A stretch of 33,521 nucleotides of DNA from Leucobacter sp. PH1c (GTDB lineage: Bacteria > Actinomycetota > Actinomycetes > Actinomycetales > Microbacteriaceae): contig NZ_AYMV01000041.1 in the NCBI RefSeq assembly GCF_000633415.1, positions 1 through 33,521 of the forward strand. The letters are read 5' to 3'. Below, piece by piece: positions 1 to 7,815 of this stretch. Positions within the stretch are counted from its first letter, which is position 1. Every line of letters begins with the position of its first letter. The notes under the pieces were generated by a model. That model did no database searches, was not told the origin of the DNA, and was given only the letters and a program-made list of their open reading frames with translations. Both the position numbers and the translations under genes were made by a program.

Positions 1-1972
1 GGAACGCACCCTCACGCGGGCTGGTGATCGCCGGCACGGACGGCACCGTCAGGTCCACCGTCACTCCGACTGGGGCGCTCGTCGCCGTGTTCCCCGCGGA
101 GTCCGTGGAGACCGCAGTGAGCGCATGCTCGGCCTCGGGAAGCGGAGCGGTCGGGGCGCATGACCATGCACCGTCGACCACGGTCGCCGCGCAGACCTCG
201 GTGCCGTCCTCCGTTCGCACCACGATCGCGCTCTCGGTTTCGCCCGTGCCCGAGATGGCGGGCAGCACGTTGTTCGTGAAGGTGCCGTCCTCGGGTGCCG
301 TGATCACGGGCGTCGTGGGTGGCGTCGTGTCGATCCGGATCGCCGTCGCGGTGCCGGTGCGCTCATTCCCCGCGCGGTCGCGTGCGACGGGGGTGAAAGC
401 GTACTCGCCCTCGGTGAGCTCCGGATCCGCCGTGCAGGCCCAGGCCTCGTCGACCACCGTGGCCGTGCACACCGCGCCTCCGTCTGGGCCGAGGACGGTG
501 ACGGTGCTGCCGTTCTCGCCCGTGCCCGCGAAGGGGAGCGCGGTGGCGTTTGTGACCGTCCCCGCGGTGGGGGCGGTGATGACGGGAGCCTCCGGCGCGA
601 CGGTATCGATCGTCACGCTCACTCCGGCGCCCGCGGCGGCGTTGCCTGCCCGGTCTTTTGCGGTCGGGGTGAACACGTAGTCGCCGTCGGTGAACGGCGT
701 CTCCGACGAGCACGCCCACTTCCCGTCCGAGGACGCCTTCGCCGCGCAGATGGCGGTGCCCTCCTGATCGGTCACGGAGACTGCGGAGCCCCCCTCGCTG
801 GTGCCGGCGAAATCGAGGGCGGTCGTCTTCGTGGCGGAGCCGTCGACGGGCGTCGTGATGACGGGCTCCACTGGCGGGGTGAGGTCGAGCGTGACGGTGA
901 TGCTCGAGCCCGCGGTGACATTGCCCGCCGGATCGGTGGCCGTGGGGGTGAACGTGTGGTTGCCCTCGCCGTAGCTCACGGACGACGTGCAGCTCCAGGC
1001 GCCGTCGGTGACGGGGGCGGAGCAGAGCGCCGTGTTCGGATCCTTCGGGTTGGTGACGGTGACGGTGTTGCCGGTCTCGCCGGTGCCGGAGAACTCCGGG
1101 GCCGGCGAGTTGATGTGCGCACCGTCGGCCGGGCCGGTGAGCACGGGAGCGGGCGGCGGCACGGTGTCGATCGTGAGTGTGATCGGATCGCTCGTTGCGG
1201 TGTTCGTCAGGATCGTCGTCGAGACGACGGTGAGGATATAGCTGCGGTCAGGCACGCCGGAGCCCGGCTTCGCAGCGCAGCTCCAGGTTCCTCCGGGTTG
1301 CACCGTCGTGTCGCACCAGATCTTGCCGAACTGGTCCTTCACCAGGACCGTGTCCGAGGTGGAGCCCGTGCCGGAGAGCTCCGGGGCCGTGTTATTGATC
1401 GAGGAGCCATCCGAAGGAGTCGTGAGCTTCGGAACCGCGGGGACAAGGTGGTCGAATACGAGCACCTCGTGGGCGCTCTTCAAATTCGAGGCGAGAGGAA
1501 CCCACGGTCCGGATCCCATGTACTGCCCCTCGGTGAAGCCATAGTCCCACCGATCGAGGATGCGGCCGTCGGCCGCGAAGTGGAACCTCTGAAAATCGCT
1601 GTCGGTGCAGACGGCAAACGTGACCTTGGCGCCATTCCACGTGGAGTTCGTGAGGCACAGGCCCGTGCTCTGCGAAACGATGGGGCCGGTCTGGCCGCGT
1701 GCGGGGAAGGTGAACAGCCCGCCGCCGGTGGGCTCGGTGCCCGACGGGCCGTTGGCGACCCGTTCGAGCGGATCTGTGTTCGGCCAGGCGTTCCAGGCCT
1801 TCGTGGATACCCCCGAGTACGTGCGGAACTCGCCGATGAGCCGGTCGCTCGTCGCCGCGGCCGCCGGGGTCGCGAGCCCGGGCAGCCCGGGCAGCACGAG
1901 GGTCATCGCGGTGACCGCGATCACCCCGAGCATGGCTCCGAGGGTGCGGGGCAAATGGCGGGTCCGCTTCAT
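1..1972 (-). CDS. Secreted bacterial-Ig-repeat surface protein, partial (C-terminus beyond left edge)
   Basis: The frame is open from an ATG at 1972 to the window edge, giving 657 residues without a stop. GGAG lies 8 nt before the ATG. Residues 1-40 form a signal peptide: MKRTRH, a hydrophobic core, then an Ala-rich AxA cleavage site near residue 40. Residues about 85-175 resemble one ricin-B/beta-trefoil module (SQSTGLCLTN, then DFQRFHFAADGRI). From about residue 180 come Ig-like repeats of 90-100 residues, each opening like PAPVLTGPADG, with central SGTGETG, a Cys in the C-A/W-x-C stretch, and closing with FTPTATDPAGN. Five are complete and a sixth starts at the edge. This repeat type is common in exported adhesins and wall-associated proteins. 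Ligand and anchoring are unknown because the C-terminus is missing. Confidence 0.85.
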   Translation of the reverse strand, partial: MKRTRHLPRTLGAMLGVIAVTAMTLVLPGLPGLATPAAAATSDRLIGEFRTYSGVSTKAWNAWPNTDPLERVANGPSGTEPTGGGLFTFPARGQTGPIVSQSTGLCLTNSTWNGAKVTFAVCTDSDFQRFHFAADGRILDRWDYGFTEGQYMGSGPWVPLASNLKSAHEVLVFDHLVPAVPKLTTPSDGSSINNTAPELSGTGSTSDTVLVKDQFGKIWCDTTVQPGGTWSCAAKPGSGVPDRSYILTVVSTTILTNTATSDPITLTIDTVPPPAPVLTGPADGAHINSPAPEFSGTGETGNTVTVTNPKDPNTALCSAPVTDGAWSCTSSVSYGEGNHTFTPTATDPAGNVTAGSSITVTLDLTPPVEPVITTPVDGSATKTTALDFAGTSEGGSAVSVTDQEGTAICAAKASSDGKWACSSETPFTDGDYVFTPTAKDRAGNAAAGAGVSVTIDTVAPEAPVITAPTAGTVTNATALPFAGTGENGSTVTVLGPDGGAVCTATVVDEAWACTADPELTEGEYAFTPVARDRAGNERTGTATAIRIDTTPPTTPVITAPEDGTFTNNVLPAISGTGETESAIVVRTEDGTEVCAATVVDGAWSCAPTAPLPEAEHALTAVSTDSAGNTATSAPVGVTVDLTVPSVPAITSPREGAF

Positions 1973-2011
1973 GCGACAGGCTCCACTTCTTGGCGACGAC
2001 ACGTTCTGCGT

Positions 2012-2025
2012 GGCACAGCTGTGCC
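2012..2025. promoter_or_regulatory. 14-bp perfect palindrome upstream of the Ig-repeat gene
   Basis: GGCACAGCTGTGCC is a perfect dyad centred about 46 nt upstream of the start at 1972. It could be a regulator site or a 5' UTR hairpin for the minus-strand gene. Its core ACAGCTGTGC also occurs upstream of the PadR gene near 26777. Function is inferred only from symmetry and position. Confidence 0.3.
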
Positions 2026-2146
2026 CCGCAGTTGCAGTCTGCGGCTGCCGCTCCGGAACTAGGTGCCGGGTCCACCGTGATTGGGTGCTGCCCGCGTCCG
2101 CGCCTAGGTGGCGGCCGATCGCGGCGCCCCGTCCGCGCGCTCGGAG

Positions 2147-2176
2147 TTCTCGTGCGCGCCCCGGCCGTGCTACATT
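2147..2176 (+). promoter_or_regulatory. Probable promoter of the transporter/CoA operon
   Basis: TACATT at 2171-2176 is a good actinobacterial -10 element. TTCTCG at 2147-2152 is a weak -35 candidate 18 nt upstream. It lies just before the palindrome at 2183-2206 and about 93 nt before the first start codon. The rest of the interval between the two divergent genes (1973-2268) holds only the two palindromes and the ribosome binding site. Confidence 0.45.
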
Positions 2177-2182
2177 CTTCTC

Positions 2183-2206
2183 ATTCGATCGATCGATCGA
2201 TCGAAT
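2183..2206. promoter_or_regulatory. 24-bp perfect palindrome, candidate repressor operator
   Basis: The site is a perfect inverted repeat made of ATT, a run of CGAT units, and AAT. It begins 7 nt after the -10 TACATT, so it should cover the transcription start, a classic repressor position. A shorter palindrome with the same GATCGATC core lies at 7008-7023, just ahead of the operon's own tetR gene. Binding by that TetR protein is inferred. Confidence 0.5.
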
Positions 2207-2268
2207 ACAAGAACGCGCGGCGGATCGCCTCGCCGGGGAACGACCCCACTGACAAAGGAGTGAGTGAG

Positions 2269-3084
2269 ATGAAGCAGCACGCAGCGACACGGATCGGAGC
2301 GGTCGTCCTCGCGATCGCCGCAGGCGCCCTCGGGCTCGCCGGCTGCAGCGCAGCCGCCGGCGCGCAGCCCGCGTCGGGCGGCGACGCGAGCGGCCTGACG
2401 ACGATCGAGCCGGGAACCTTCACCTGCTCGATGAGCGGCGAGTACCGCCCCTTCAACTACTTCGACGAGACGGGCACGCTCGTCGGCTTCGACGTCGACA
2501 TGTGCACCGCGATCGCCGAGGAGCTCGGGCTCCAGGCGAAGCCGGTCTCCGCGCCCTTCAACTCGCTCATTGGCGGCCTGCAGGCCGACCGCGCCGACGC
2601 GATCATCGGCTCGCTCGCCGCCACCGAGGAGCGCAAGCAGCAGGTGCTGTTCACCGAGCCGTACTACGAGACGGGGGCCTCGCTCTTCGTGCCCGCCGAC
2701 TCATCGGTCGCCTCGATCGCGGACCTCGACGGGGCCACGGTCGGCGTGACCCTCGGCACCACCTTCGAGGAGTTCGCCCGCGAGCAGGCGAACATCGCCG
2801 AGGTGAAGACCTACCAGGCCGATCCCGACGCGCTGAAGGATCTCGAGACGGGCCGCATCGACGGCGTGATCACCCAGGGCTTTATCGGGAACTACCTCGC
2901 GAAGAATGCCGGCTTCGCCGTCACGGAGGTCGGCGACGTGCTCATCCCCGATGTCGCGGCGATCGCCGTCGGCAAGAAGAACACCGAGCTGCGCGATGCG
3001 ATCGACGTGGCGCTCGCCACCCTGCGCGAGAACGGCACCTACGACGCGCTGAGCCAGGAGTGGTTCGGCGAGAGCCTGGGCTAA
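2269..3084 (+). CDS. ABC transporter solute-binding lipoprotein, SBP_bac_3 (polar amino acid-like) family
   Basis: This 271-residue extracytoplasmic receptor would deliver its ligand to the permease and ATPase encoded next. The start is the ATG at 2269, with AAAGGAG 8 nt upstream; the frame is open further upstream but lacks a better start. The lipobox L23-A-G-C26 predicts lipid attachment at Cys26. Family landmarks are YRPFNYF (59-65), the TEER segment with Arg122 (expected carboxylate ligand), GTTFEEFA (163-170) and GRIDGV (195-200). In HisJ and LAO-binding protein, an Asp five residues after GR-[IL]-D holds the ligand alpha-amino group; here that position is Gln203. This suggests a carboxylate ligand lacking a normal alpha-amino group. 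The family assignment is firm; the ligand is unknown. Confidence 0.92.
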   Translation: MKQHAATRIGAVVLAIAAGALGLAGCSAAAGAQPASGGDASGLTTIEPGTFTCSMSGEYRPFNYFDETGTLVGFDVDMCTAIAEELGLQAKPVSAPFNSLIGGLQADRADAIIGSLAATEERKQQVLFTEPYYETGASLFVPADSSVASIADLDGATVGVTLGTTFEEFAREQANIAEVKTYQADPDALKDLETGRIDGVITQGFIGNYLAKNAGFAVTEVGDVLIPDVAAIAVGKKNTELRDAIDVALATLRENGTYDALSQEWFGESLG

Positions 3085-3126
3085 GCCCCAGCCCACCCAC
3101 CGAAACGAAAGAACGAGAACTCACTG

Positions 3127-3777
3127 ATGGAATTCCTCCAGTCGCTGCTGTCGAGCTGGCCGGTCTTCGTGCAGGGCCTCGGGGTCACGCTCGCACTGAC
3201 GGTGCTGACGCTGATCTTCTCGCTGATCCTCGCCGTGCTCATCACGGCGATGCGGCTCAGCGGGAAGAAGCCCCTCGTCTGGTTCGCCACGGCGTACCTG
3301 GCGGTCATCCGCGGCGTCCCCCTGATCGCGCTCCTGTTCGTGATCTACTTCGGCATCGTGTCCGTCGTGAAGGTCGAGGCCTTCACCGCGGCGGTCGTCG
3401 GCCTCAGCATCCACACCTCCGCCTACGTCTCCGAGATCCTGCGCTCCGGCCTCGCCTCGGTGCCGAACGGTCAGGTCGAGGCCGCGCGCTCGCTCGGCAT
3501 GAGCCGCACCCGCACCCTGCAGAAGGTGGTCGGCCCGCAGGCGATCCGCGTGGTCGTCCCGGCCCTCGCCAACCAGGCGATCATCTCGCTCAAGGACAGC
3601 TCGGTCGCCGCGTTCATCACCGTGGGGGAGCTCTTCATGACAGCGCAGCGGCTGTCGGCCGCCTCGTTCGAGCCGCTGACCTACTACAGCATCGTCAGCA
3701 TCTACTATCTCGCGATCGTGGGGCTCATGACCCTCGGCGTGAACCGCGTCGAAGCGTACTTCCGGAAGCGAGGATAA
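3127..3777 (+). CDS. ABC transporter permease, His/Glu/Gln/Arg (HisMQ) family
   Basis: This 216-residue membrane protein is the usual length for the family. It has several hydrophobic segments, starting around residues 12-45. The EAA loop that contacts the ATPase is clear: [13 protein letters not shown] followed by [16 protein letters not shown]. The ATG start follows an A/G-rich stretch with only a weak ribosome binding site, 42 nt after the binding-protein stop. Only one permease is encoded, so it probably forms a homodimer. Substrate specificity cannot be read from the sequence and is inferred from the neighbouring receptor. Confidence 0.93.
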   Translation: MEFLQSLLSSWPVFVQGLGVTLALTVLTLIFSLILAVLITAMRLSGKKPLVWFATAYLAVIRGVPLIALLFVIYFGIVSVVKVEAFTAAVVGLSIHTSAYVSEILRSGLASVPNGQVEAARSLGMSRTRTLQKVVGPQAIRVVVPALANQAIISLKDSSVAAFITVGELFMTAQRLSAASFEPLTYYSIVSIYYLAIVGLMTLGVNRVEAYFRKRG

Positions 3778-3782
3778 CCCGC

Positions 3783-4559
3783 ATGACCACCACCCTCCCG
3801 GCCTCGGCGGCCACCGGCACCACCCCGCGCGTGCGGATCCGCGACGCGGTGAAGCGCTACGGCGACCACACCGTGCTCGACGGCGTCAACCTCGACGTGG
3901 CCTGCGGCGAGGTCACCGTGCTCATCGGCCCCTCCGGCGCCGGCAAGAGCACGCTGCTGCGCTGCATCAACGGCCTCGAACGCCTCTCCGGCGGCTCGGT
4001 CGAGATCGACGGCGCCCACCTCGACTACCGCGAGCGCACCCTGAACGCCATGCGCCAGGACGTCGGCATGGTGTTCCAGTCCTTCAACCTGTTCCCGCAC
4101 CTCACCGTGCTGCAGAACATCACCCTCGCCCAGCTCTGCGTCGCGAAGCAGGAGCGCGGCGCGGCCGAGGAGACCGCGCTGCAGCTGCTCGACCGGGTCG
4201 GCCTCGCCGCGAAGCGAGACGCCTACCCGCGCTCGCTCTCGGGTGGGCAGCAGCAGCGCGTGGCCATCGCCCGCGCGCTCGCGATGAAGCCGAAGCTCAT
4301 GCTCTTCGACGAGCCCACCTCGGCGCTCGACCCTGAGCTCGTGGGCGAGGTGCTCGCGGTGATGCGCGAGCTCGCGCAGGAGGGGATGACCATGGTCGCC
4401 GTGACGCACGAGATGCGCTTCGCCCGGCAGGTGGCCGACACGATCGCGCTCGTCGCCGACGGCAACATCCAGGAGCAGGGCCCGCCCGAGCGCGTGCTCG
4501 ACGACCCCCAGTCGGAGCGCGGGCGCGCGTTCCTGCGCCAGATCACGGAGGAGGGGTGA
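3783..4559 (+). CDS. ABC transporter ATP-binding protein, polar amino acid type (HisP/GlnQ-like)
   Basis: This 258-residue ATPase should power the importer. Walker A is GPSGAGKST (49-57), the Q-loop is in [13 protein letters not shown], the ABC signature is LSGGQQQR, Walker B is [14 protein letters not shown] and the switch His is in VTHEMRFAR. The HisP/GlnQ-like sequence fits the HisM-type permease 5 nt upstream. The stop codon overlaps the GTG start of the following crotonase gene (GTGA). This translational coupling ties the importer to the CoA-dependent enzymes. Confidence 0.95.
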   Translation: MTTTLPASAATGTTPRVRIRDAVKRYGDHTVLDGVNLDVACGEVTVLIGPSGAGKSTLLRCINGLERLSGGSVEIDGAHLDYRERTLNAMRQDVGMVFQSFNLFPHLTVLQNITLAQLCVAKQERGAAEETALQLLDRVGLAAKRDAYPRSLSGGQQQRVAIARALAMKPKLMLFDEPTSALDPELVGEVLAVMRELAQEGMTMVAVTHEMRFARQVADTIALVADGNIQEQGPPERVLDDPQSERGRAFLRQITEEG

Positions 4560-5386
4560 GCGCCTCGGCGCCCCCGGACCCGGCCCCGGATCCGCGCGCG
4601 CTCTTCGGCGACGCCGCGGACTATCCCGCGGCAACGGAGCTCGTGCGCTGCTCGATCACCGGTGAGACCGCCGCGATCGAGCTGGCCCGACCCGAGCGCC
4701 TGAACGCGGCCTCCGCCGAGCTCATCTGGGGCCTCGCGCACGCCCTGCACCGCGTGCGCGAGGCGGGGTGCCGTGCCGTCGTCCTGCGCGGCGCGGGCCG
4801 CGCATTCTGCGCCGGGCACGATCTCAAGGCCCCGCCTCTCCCGCGCCACTCGCCCGCGGCGCGGCTCCACCTCGACCGGCTCCAGTTCGTCAGCCGCACG
4901 CTGCGCGATCCCGAGCTCGTCTCCGTCGCGAACGTGCACGGCTTCGCCTACGGCGCCGGCATCGAGCTCGCCCTCAGCTGCGATTTCGTCGTTGCCGAAC
5001 GCGGCACGCTGTTCCGCTTCCCTGAGGTGTCGGTTGGCCTCTCGGTCACGGGCGGGATATCGTTCTACCTTCCGCAGGCGATCGGGATGCCTCGGGCAAA
5101 GGAGCTCATCATGCTGGGAGAACCGTTCGACGCGCAGACCGCCGTCGAGCTCGGCATGATCACCCGCATCGCCGACGGCGACGCCCGCCACGAGACGAGC
5201 GACCGGATCCTGGCGCGGATCGTCGAGCTGCCGCACGCCGCGTTGGCGCTCGCCAAGGGCACGATCGAACGCGTGTTCGCCGCAGACGCGGAGCGCGCCA
5301 TGTGCCTGGAGATCGAGAACGGGCTGCGCACGGGCGGCGCGGCAGAGGCCGAGCGGGCACGCGCCCGGTTCAGCGGGCGCGCGTGA
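4556..5386 (+). CDS. Enoyl-CoA hydratase/isomerase (crotonase) family protein
   Basis: This 276-residue protein is predicted to bind an acyl-CoA and hydrate or isomerise a double bond. The oxyanion-hole region AFCAGHDLK is at about 83-91. Both catalytic glutamates of true hydratases are present: Glu137 in GAGIELALSCD and Glu157 in FRFPEVSVG, matching Glu144 and Glu164 of rat crotonase. The GTG start overlaps the ATPase stop and the gene's own stop overlaps the next GTG, so it sits in a coupled set. The N-terminal 30 residues are extra relative to the core fold. Hydratase, isomerase or retro-aldol cleavage all remain possible; the retained glutamates favour hydration. Confidence 0.9.
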   Translation: MSASAPPDPAPDPRALFGDAADYPAATELVRCSITGETAAIELARPERLNAASAELIWGLAHALHRVREAGCRAVVLRGAGRAFCAGHDLKAPPLPRHSPAARLHLDRLQFVSRTLRDPELVSVANVHGFAYGAGIELALSCDFVVAERGTLFRFPEVSVGLSVTGGISFYLPQAIGMPRAKELIMLGEPFDAQTAVELGMITRIADGDARHETSDRILARIVELPHAALALAKGTIERVFAADAERAMCLEIENGLRTGGAAEAERARARFSGRA

Positions 5387-7050
5387 GCCCCGCCCAGCTC
5401 CCGGCACTCGCGGGGCGCGTGGTGCAGGATCTCGCGCAGCCGCCCGGCTTCGTGCGCATCCCGCTCGACGCCGCGGCCGACATCGGCGGCCTCGTGGAGC
5501 GTGCGGCCCGGCTCTGGCCCGAGCGCGTGGCCTGGCGCTTCGACCCGAGCGGGGAATGGCTGAGCTTCGCCGAGGTCGAACGGCGCACCCGTGCGCTCGC
5601 CGCCGCGCTCGCCGCCGACGGGATCGGCCCGGGGGACCGCGTGGCGCTCCTCGCGCCGAACAGCCCGGCGTTCCCCCTCAGCTGGATCGCGCTCGCGCGG
5701 CTCGGCGCCACCACGGTGCCGGTGAACGTGCGCTACCGCCGTCGCGACCTCGCCCACGTGCTCCGGGCGAGCGCGCCGAAGCTGCTGCTCGCCGCGCCGT
5801 GCGCGCTCGAGACCGCGGCGGCAGCGGCGGCCTACGCCGAGAGCTCCGTGCGCGTGGTCGACCTCGACGCGTACCTCGCGGCAGCGGGCGGCAGCGCCGC
5901 CGATCCCGGGCTCCCCGCCGATCCCGGGCTCCCCGCCGACACTGCGCTCCCCGCCAGCGCCCCCGGACCCGACGCCGTCGCGAACATCCAGTTCACCTCG
6001 GGCACCACGGGGCCGCCCAAGGGCTGCGTGCTGAGCCACCGCTACTGGCTCGCCCTCGCCTGGACCCTGATGCGCGAGGCGCCCGGCATCACCGCCGAGG
6101 ACGTGCTCTTCACGGCCCAGCCGATGTCGTACATCGATCCGCAGTGGAATGTGATCGTCGCGCTCGCCGCGGGCGCCGAGCTCGTCGTCGCCGACGGCTT
6201 CCACCCCACCACCTTCTGGGAGCGCGTGCGCCACTACGGCGTCACCTACTTCTACTGCCTCGGGCTGATGCCCGTGCTCCTCGAGCGCATGCCGCCGAGC
6301 CCCGAGGACCGTGCGCACCGCGTGCGGCTGATCCAGGCCTCCGCGATCCCGCCCGCGCTTCACCGCACGCTCGAGGAGCGCTGGGGCGCCCCCTGGCTCG
6401 AGGCCTTCGGCATGACGGAGACGGGCTCCGACCTCTTCATGCCCGAGATCGAGGGCTCCCGCTTCGCGGCGAGCAGCTGGATCGGCGTGCCCCGGGCCCA
6501 CCGCGAGGCCGCCGTCGTGACCCCCGCGGGCGACGTCGCCCGGGCGGGGGAGCGCGGCGAGCTCTGGATCCGCGGCGACGGCCTCTTCCTCGGCTACCTC
6601 GGGGAGGAGGACCGCGGATCGGATCCCGACGCGTGGTTCCCCACAGGCGACATCGTGCAGCACGACGGCGCCGGGCGCATCGCCTACGTCGGCCGCACGA
6701 AAGACATGATCCGCCGTTCCGGGGAGAACGTCTCGGCCGTCGAGGTGGAGAGCGTCATCACGGCGCACCCCGCCGTGCAGGTCTCGGCCGTGACCGGGCT
6801 GCCCGACGAGCTCCGCGGCGAAGAGGTCGCCTGCTTCGTACTCCGCGAGCCCGGTGACGCGCGCGCCGACGCCGAGCTGTTCCGCGATCTGGCCGAATAC
6901 TGCGCTGCGGAGCTCGCGAGCTTCAAGATTCCCCGATACTGGAAAGCGGTAACGAAGTTCCCGCGGACGGCTTCCGAACGCGTGGCGAAGCACAGGCTCT
7001 CGGAGTCGCTCGATCGATCGAGCTTCTGGGACTTGCGAAGCGAGAGGTAA
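5383..7050 (+). CDS. Acyl-CoA ligase (AMP-binding, CaiC/crotonobetaine-CoA ligase-like)
   Basis: This 555-residue protein should activate a carboxylate to its CoA thioester through an acyl-AMP. The GTG at 5383 overlaps the crotonase stop (GTGA). Motifs in order are FTSGTTGPPKGCVLSH (ATP/phosphate loop, about 205-220), AFGMTETGSD, the WFPTGD hinge region, and GRTKDMIRRSGENVS. The C-terminal A10 segment reads TASERVAKHRL: Arg533 takes the place of the usual catalytic Lys (normally GK), with Lys536 three residues on. From memory this ER-V-x-K form occurs in carnitine/crotonobetaine-CoA ligase-like families. Residues about 170-198 form a Pro/Ala-rich linker with a repeated ADPGLP unit. The substrate is unknown. 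Confidence 0.9.
   Translation: MSPAQLPALAGRVVQDLAQPPGFVRIPLDAAADIGGLVERAARLWPERVAWRFDPSGEWLSFAEVERRTRALAAALAADGIGPGDRVALLAPNSPAFPLSWIALARLGATTVPVNVRYRRRDLAHVLRASAPKLLLAAPCALETAAAAAAYAESSVRVVDLDAYLAAAGGSAADPGLPADPGLPADTALPASAPGPDAVANIQFTSGTTGPPKGCVLSHRYWLALAWTLMREAPGITAEDVLFTAQPMSYIDPQWNVIVALAAGAELVVADGFHPTTFWERVRHYGVTYFYCLGLMPVLLERMPPSPEDRAHRVRLIQASAIPPALHRTLEERWGAPWLEAFGMTETGSDLFMPEIEGSRFAASSWIGVPRAHREAAVVTPAGDVARAGERGELWIRGDGLFLGYLGEEDRGSDPDAWFPTGDIVQHDGAGRIAYVGRTKDMIRRSGENVSAVEVESVITAHPAVQVSAVTGLPDELRGEEVACFVLREPGDARADAELFRDLAEYCAAELASFKIPRYWKAVTKFPRTASERVAKHRLSESLDRSSFWDLRSER
7008..7023. promoter_or_regulatory. 16-bp palindrome ahead of tetR, candidate autoregulatory site
   Basis: GCTCGATCGATCGAGC is a perfect dyad within the end of the ligase gene, 33 nt before the tetR start. 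It shares the GATCGATC core with the larger palindrome at 2183-2206. Because it is coding DNA, chance and codon constraint remain possible explanations. Confidence 0.35.
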
Positions 7051-7056
7051 CCCCAG

Positions 7057-7815
7057 ATGACGAGCCCGGCCCTGAACGAACTGCAGCAGCTCGCCGTTCC
7101 CGCCCTCCCCACCGGCACCCACCTGCGCGTGCTCGAAGCGGCGCTGCACCTCTTCGCGCGCAACGGCTACAACGCCACGGGCATCCGCGAGATCGCCACC
7201 CACAGCGGCCTCACCTCCTCGACGCTGTACCACTACGCGGGGACGAAGGATCAGCTGCTCGCCCAGATCCTCGGCGACTCGCTCGAGCGGTACACGATCG
7301 CCTCCGAATTCCTGAACGAGCACTGCACCGATCCCGCCGAACTGCTCGCGCAGCTCGTCTGGCTGCACGTCGTGACGCACGCGCTGCAGCGCGATTCCGC
7401 GCTCGTCGGCGACTCAGAGATCGACAACCTCGGCCCCGAGGATCGCGCGCGCGTGGTCGCCCAGCGCGACCACTACGAGCGGATCTGGCAGGACGCCATC
7501 CGCCGCGGCGTCGCGAGCGGCAGCTTCACCGTGCGCGACGAGCGGATCGTGCGCCTTGCGCTGCTCGAGACCTGCACGAGCGTGTCCCACTGGTTCTCGC
7601 GCGACGGGGAGCTCTCGGCCGCCGAGGTGGCCGACCGCTTCATCGACATCGCGTTCGCGATGCTGCGCCACGAACCGAGCGGCACCGAGATCCCCACGGG
7701 CGACGATCACCTCGCCGGTGCCCTCGTGAGCCGGGTCTGGGGCATCAGCGCTGACGAGTACGCCGGGCGGGCGACCGCCGCCCGCTCCGACACCGACGAC
7801 GGGAGTTCCTCATGA
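7057..7815 (+). CDS. TetR/AcrR-family transcriptional regulator
   Basis: This 252-residue protein has an N-terminal helix-turn-helix at about residues 24-68 (LFARNGYNATGIREIA, then SGLTSSTLYHYAGTKDQL). A larger helical ligand-binding domain follows. GAGAGG, overlapping the ligase stop, lies 8 nt before the ATG. The gene sits inside the cluster, 6 nt after the ligase and overlapping the SDR gene by 4 nt. It is therefore the obvious candidate regulator of the pathway, probably responding to the substrate or its CoA ester. A Ser/Asp-rich tail ends the protein. Target sites are proposed at 2183-2206 and 7008-7023. Confidence 0.92.
   Translation: MTSPALNELQQLAVPALPTGTHLRVLEAALHLFARNGYNATGIREIATHSGLTSSTLYHYAGTKDQLLAQILGDSLERYTIASEFLNEHCTDPAELLAQLVWLHVVTHALQRDSALVGDSEIDNLGPEDRARVVAQRDHYERIWQDAIRRGVASGSFTVRDERIVRLALLETCTSVSHWFSRDGELSAAEVADRFIDIAFAMLRHEPSGTEIPTGDDHLAGALVSRVWGISADEYAGRATAARSDTDDGSSS

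Noticed and set aside
1392-2075. Arg/His-rich open frame on the minus strand across the start of the Ig-repeat gene
   Set aside because: It is out of frame with the signal peptide and Ig repeats, which are clearly the coding frame.
5065-7380. Very long open frame on the minus strand opposite the crotonase, ligase and tetR genes
   Set aside because: It is His/Arg/Gly-rich without motifs and lies antisense to three well-supported genes; high GC content creates such frames.
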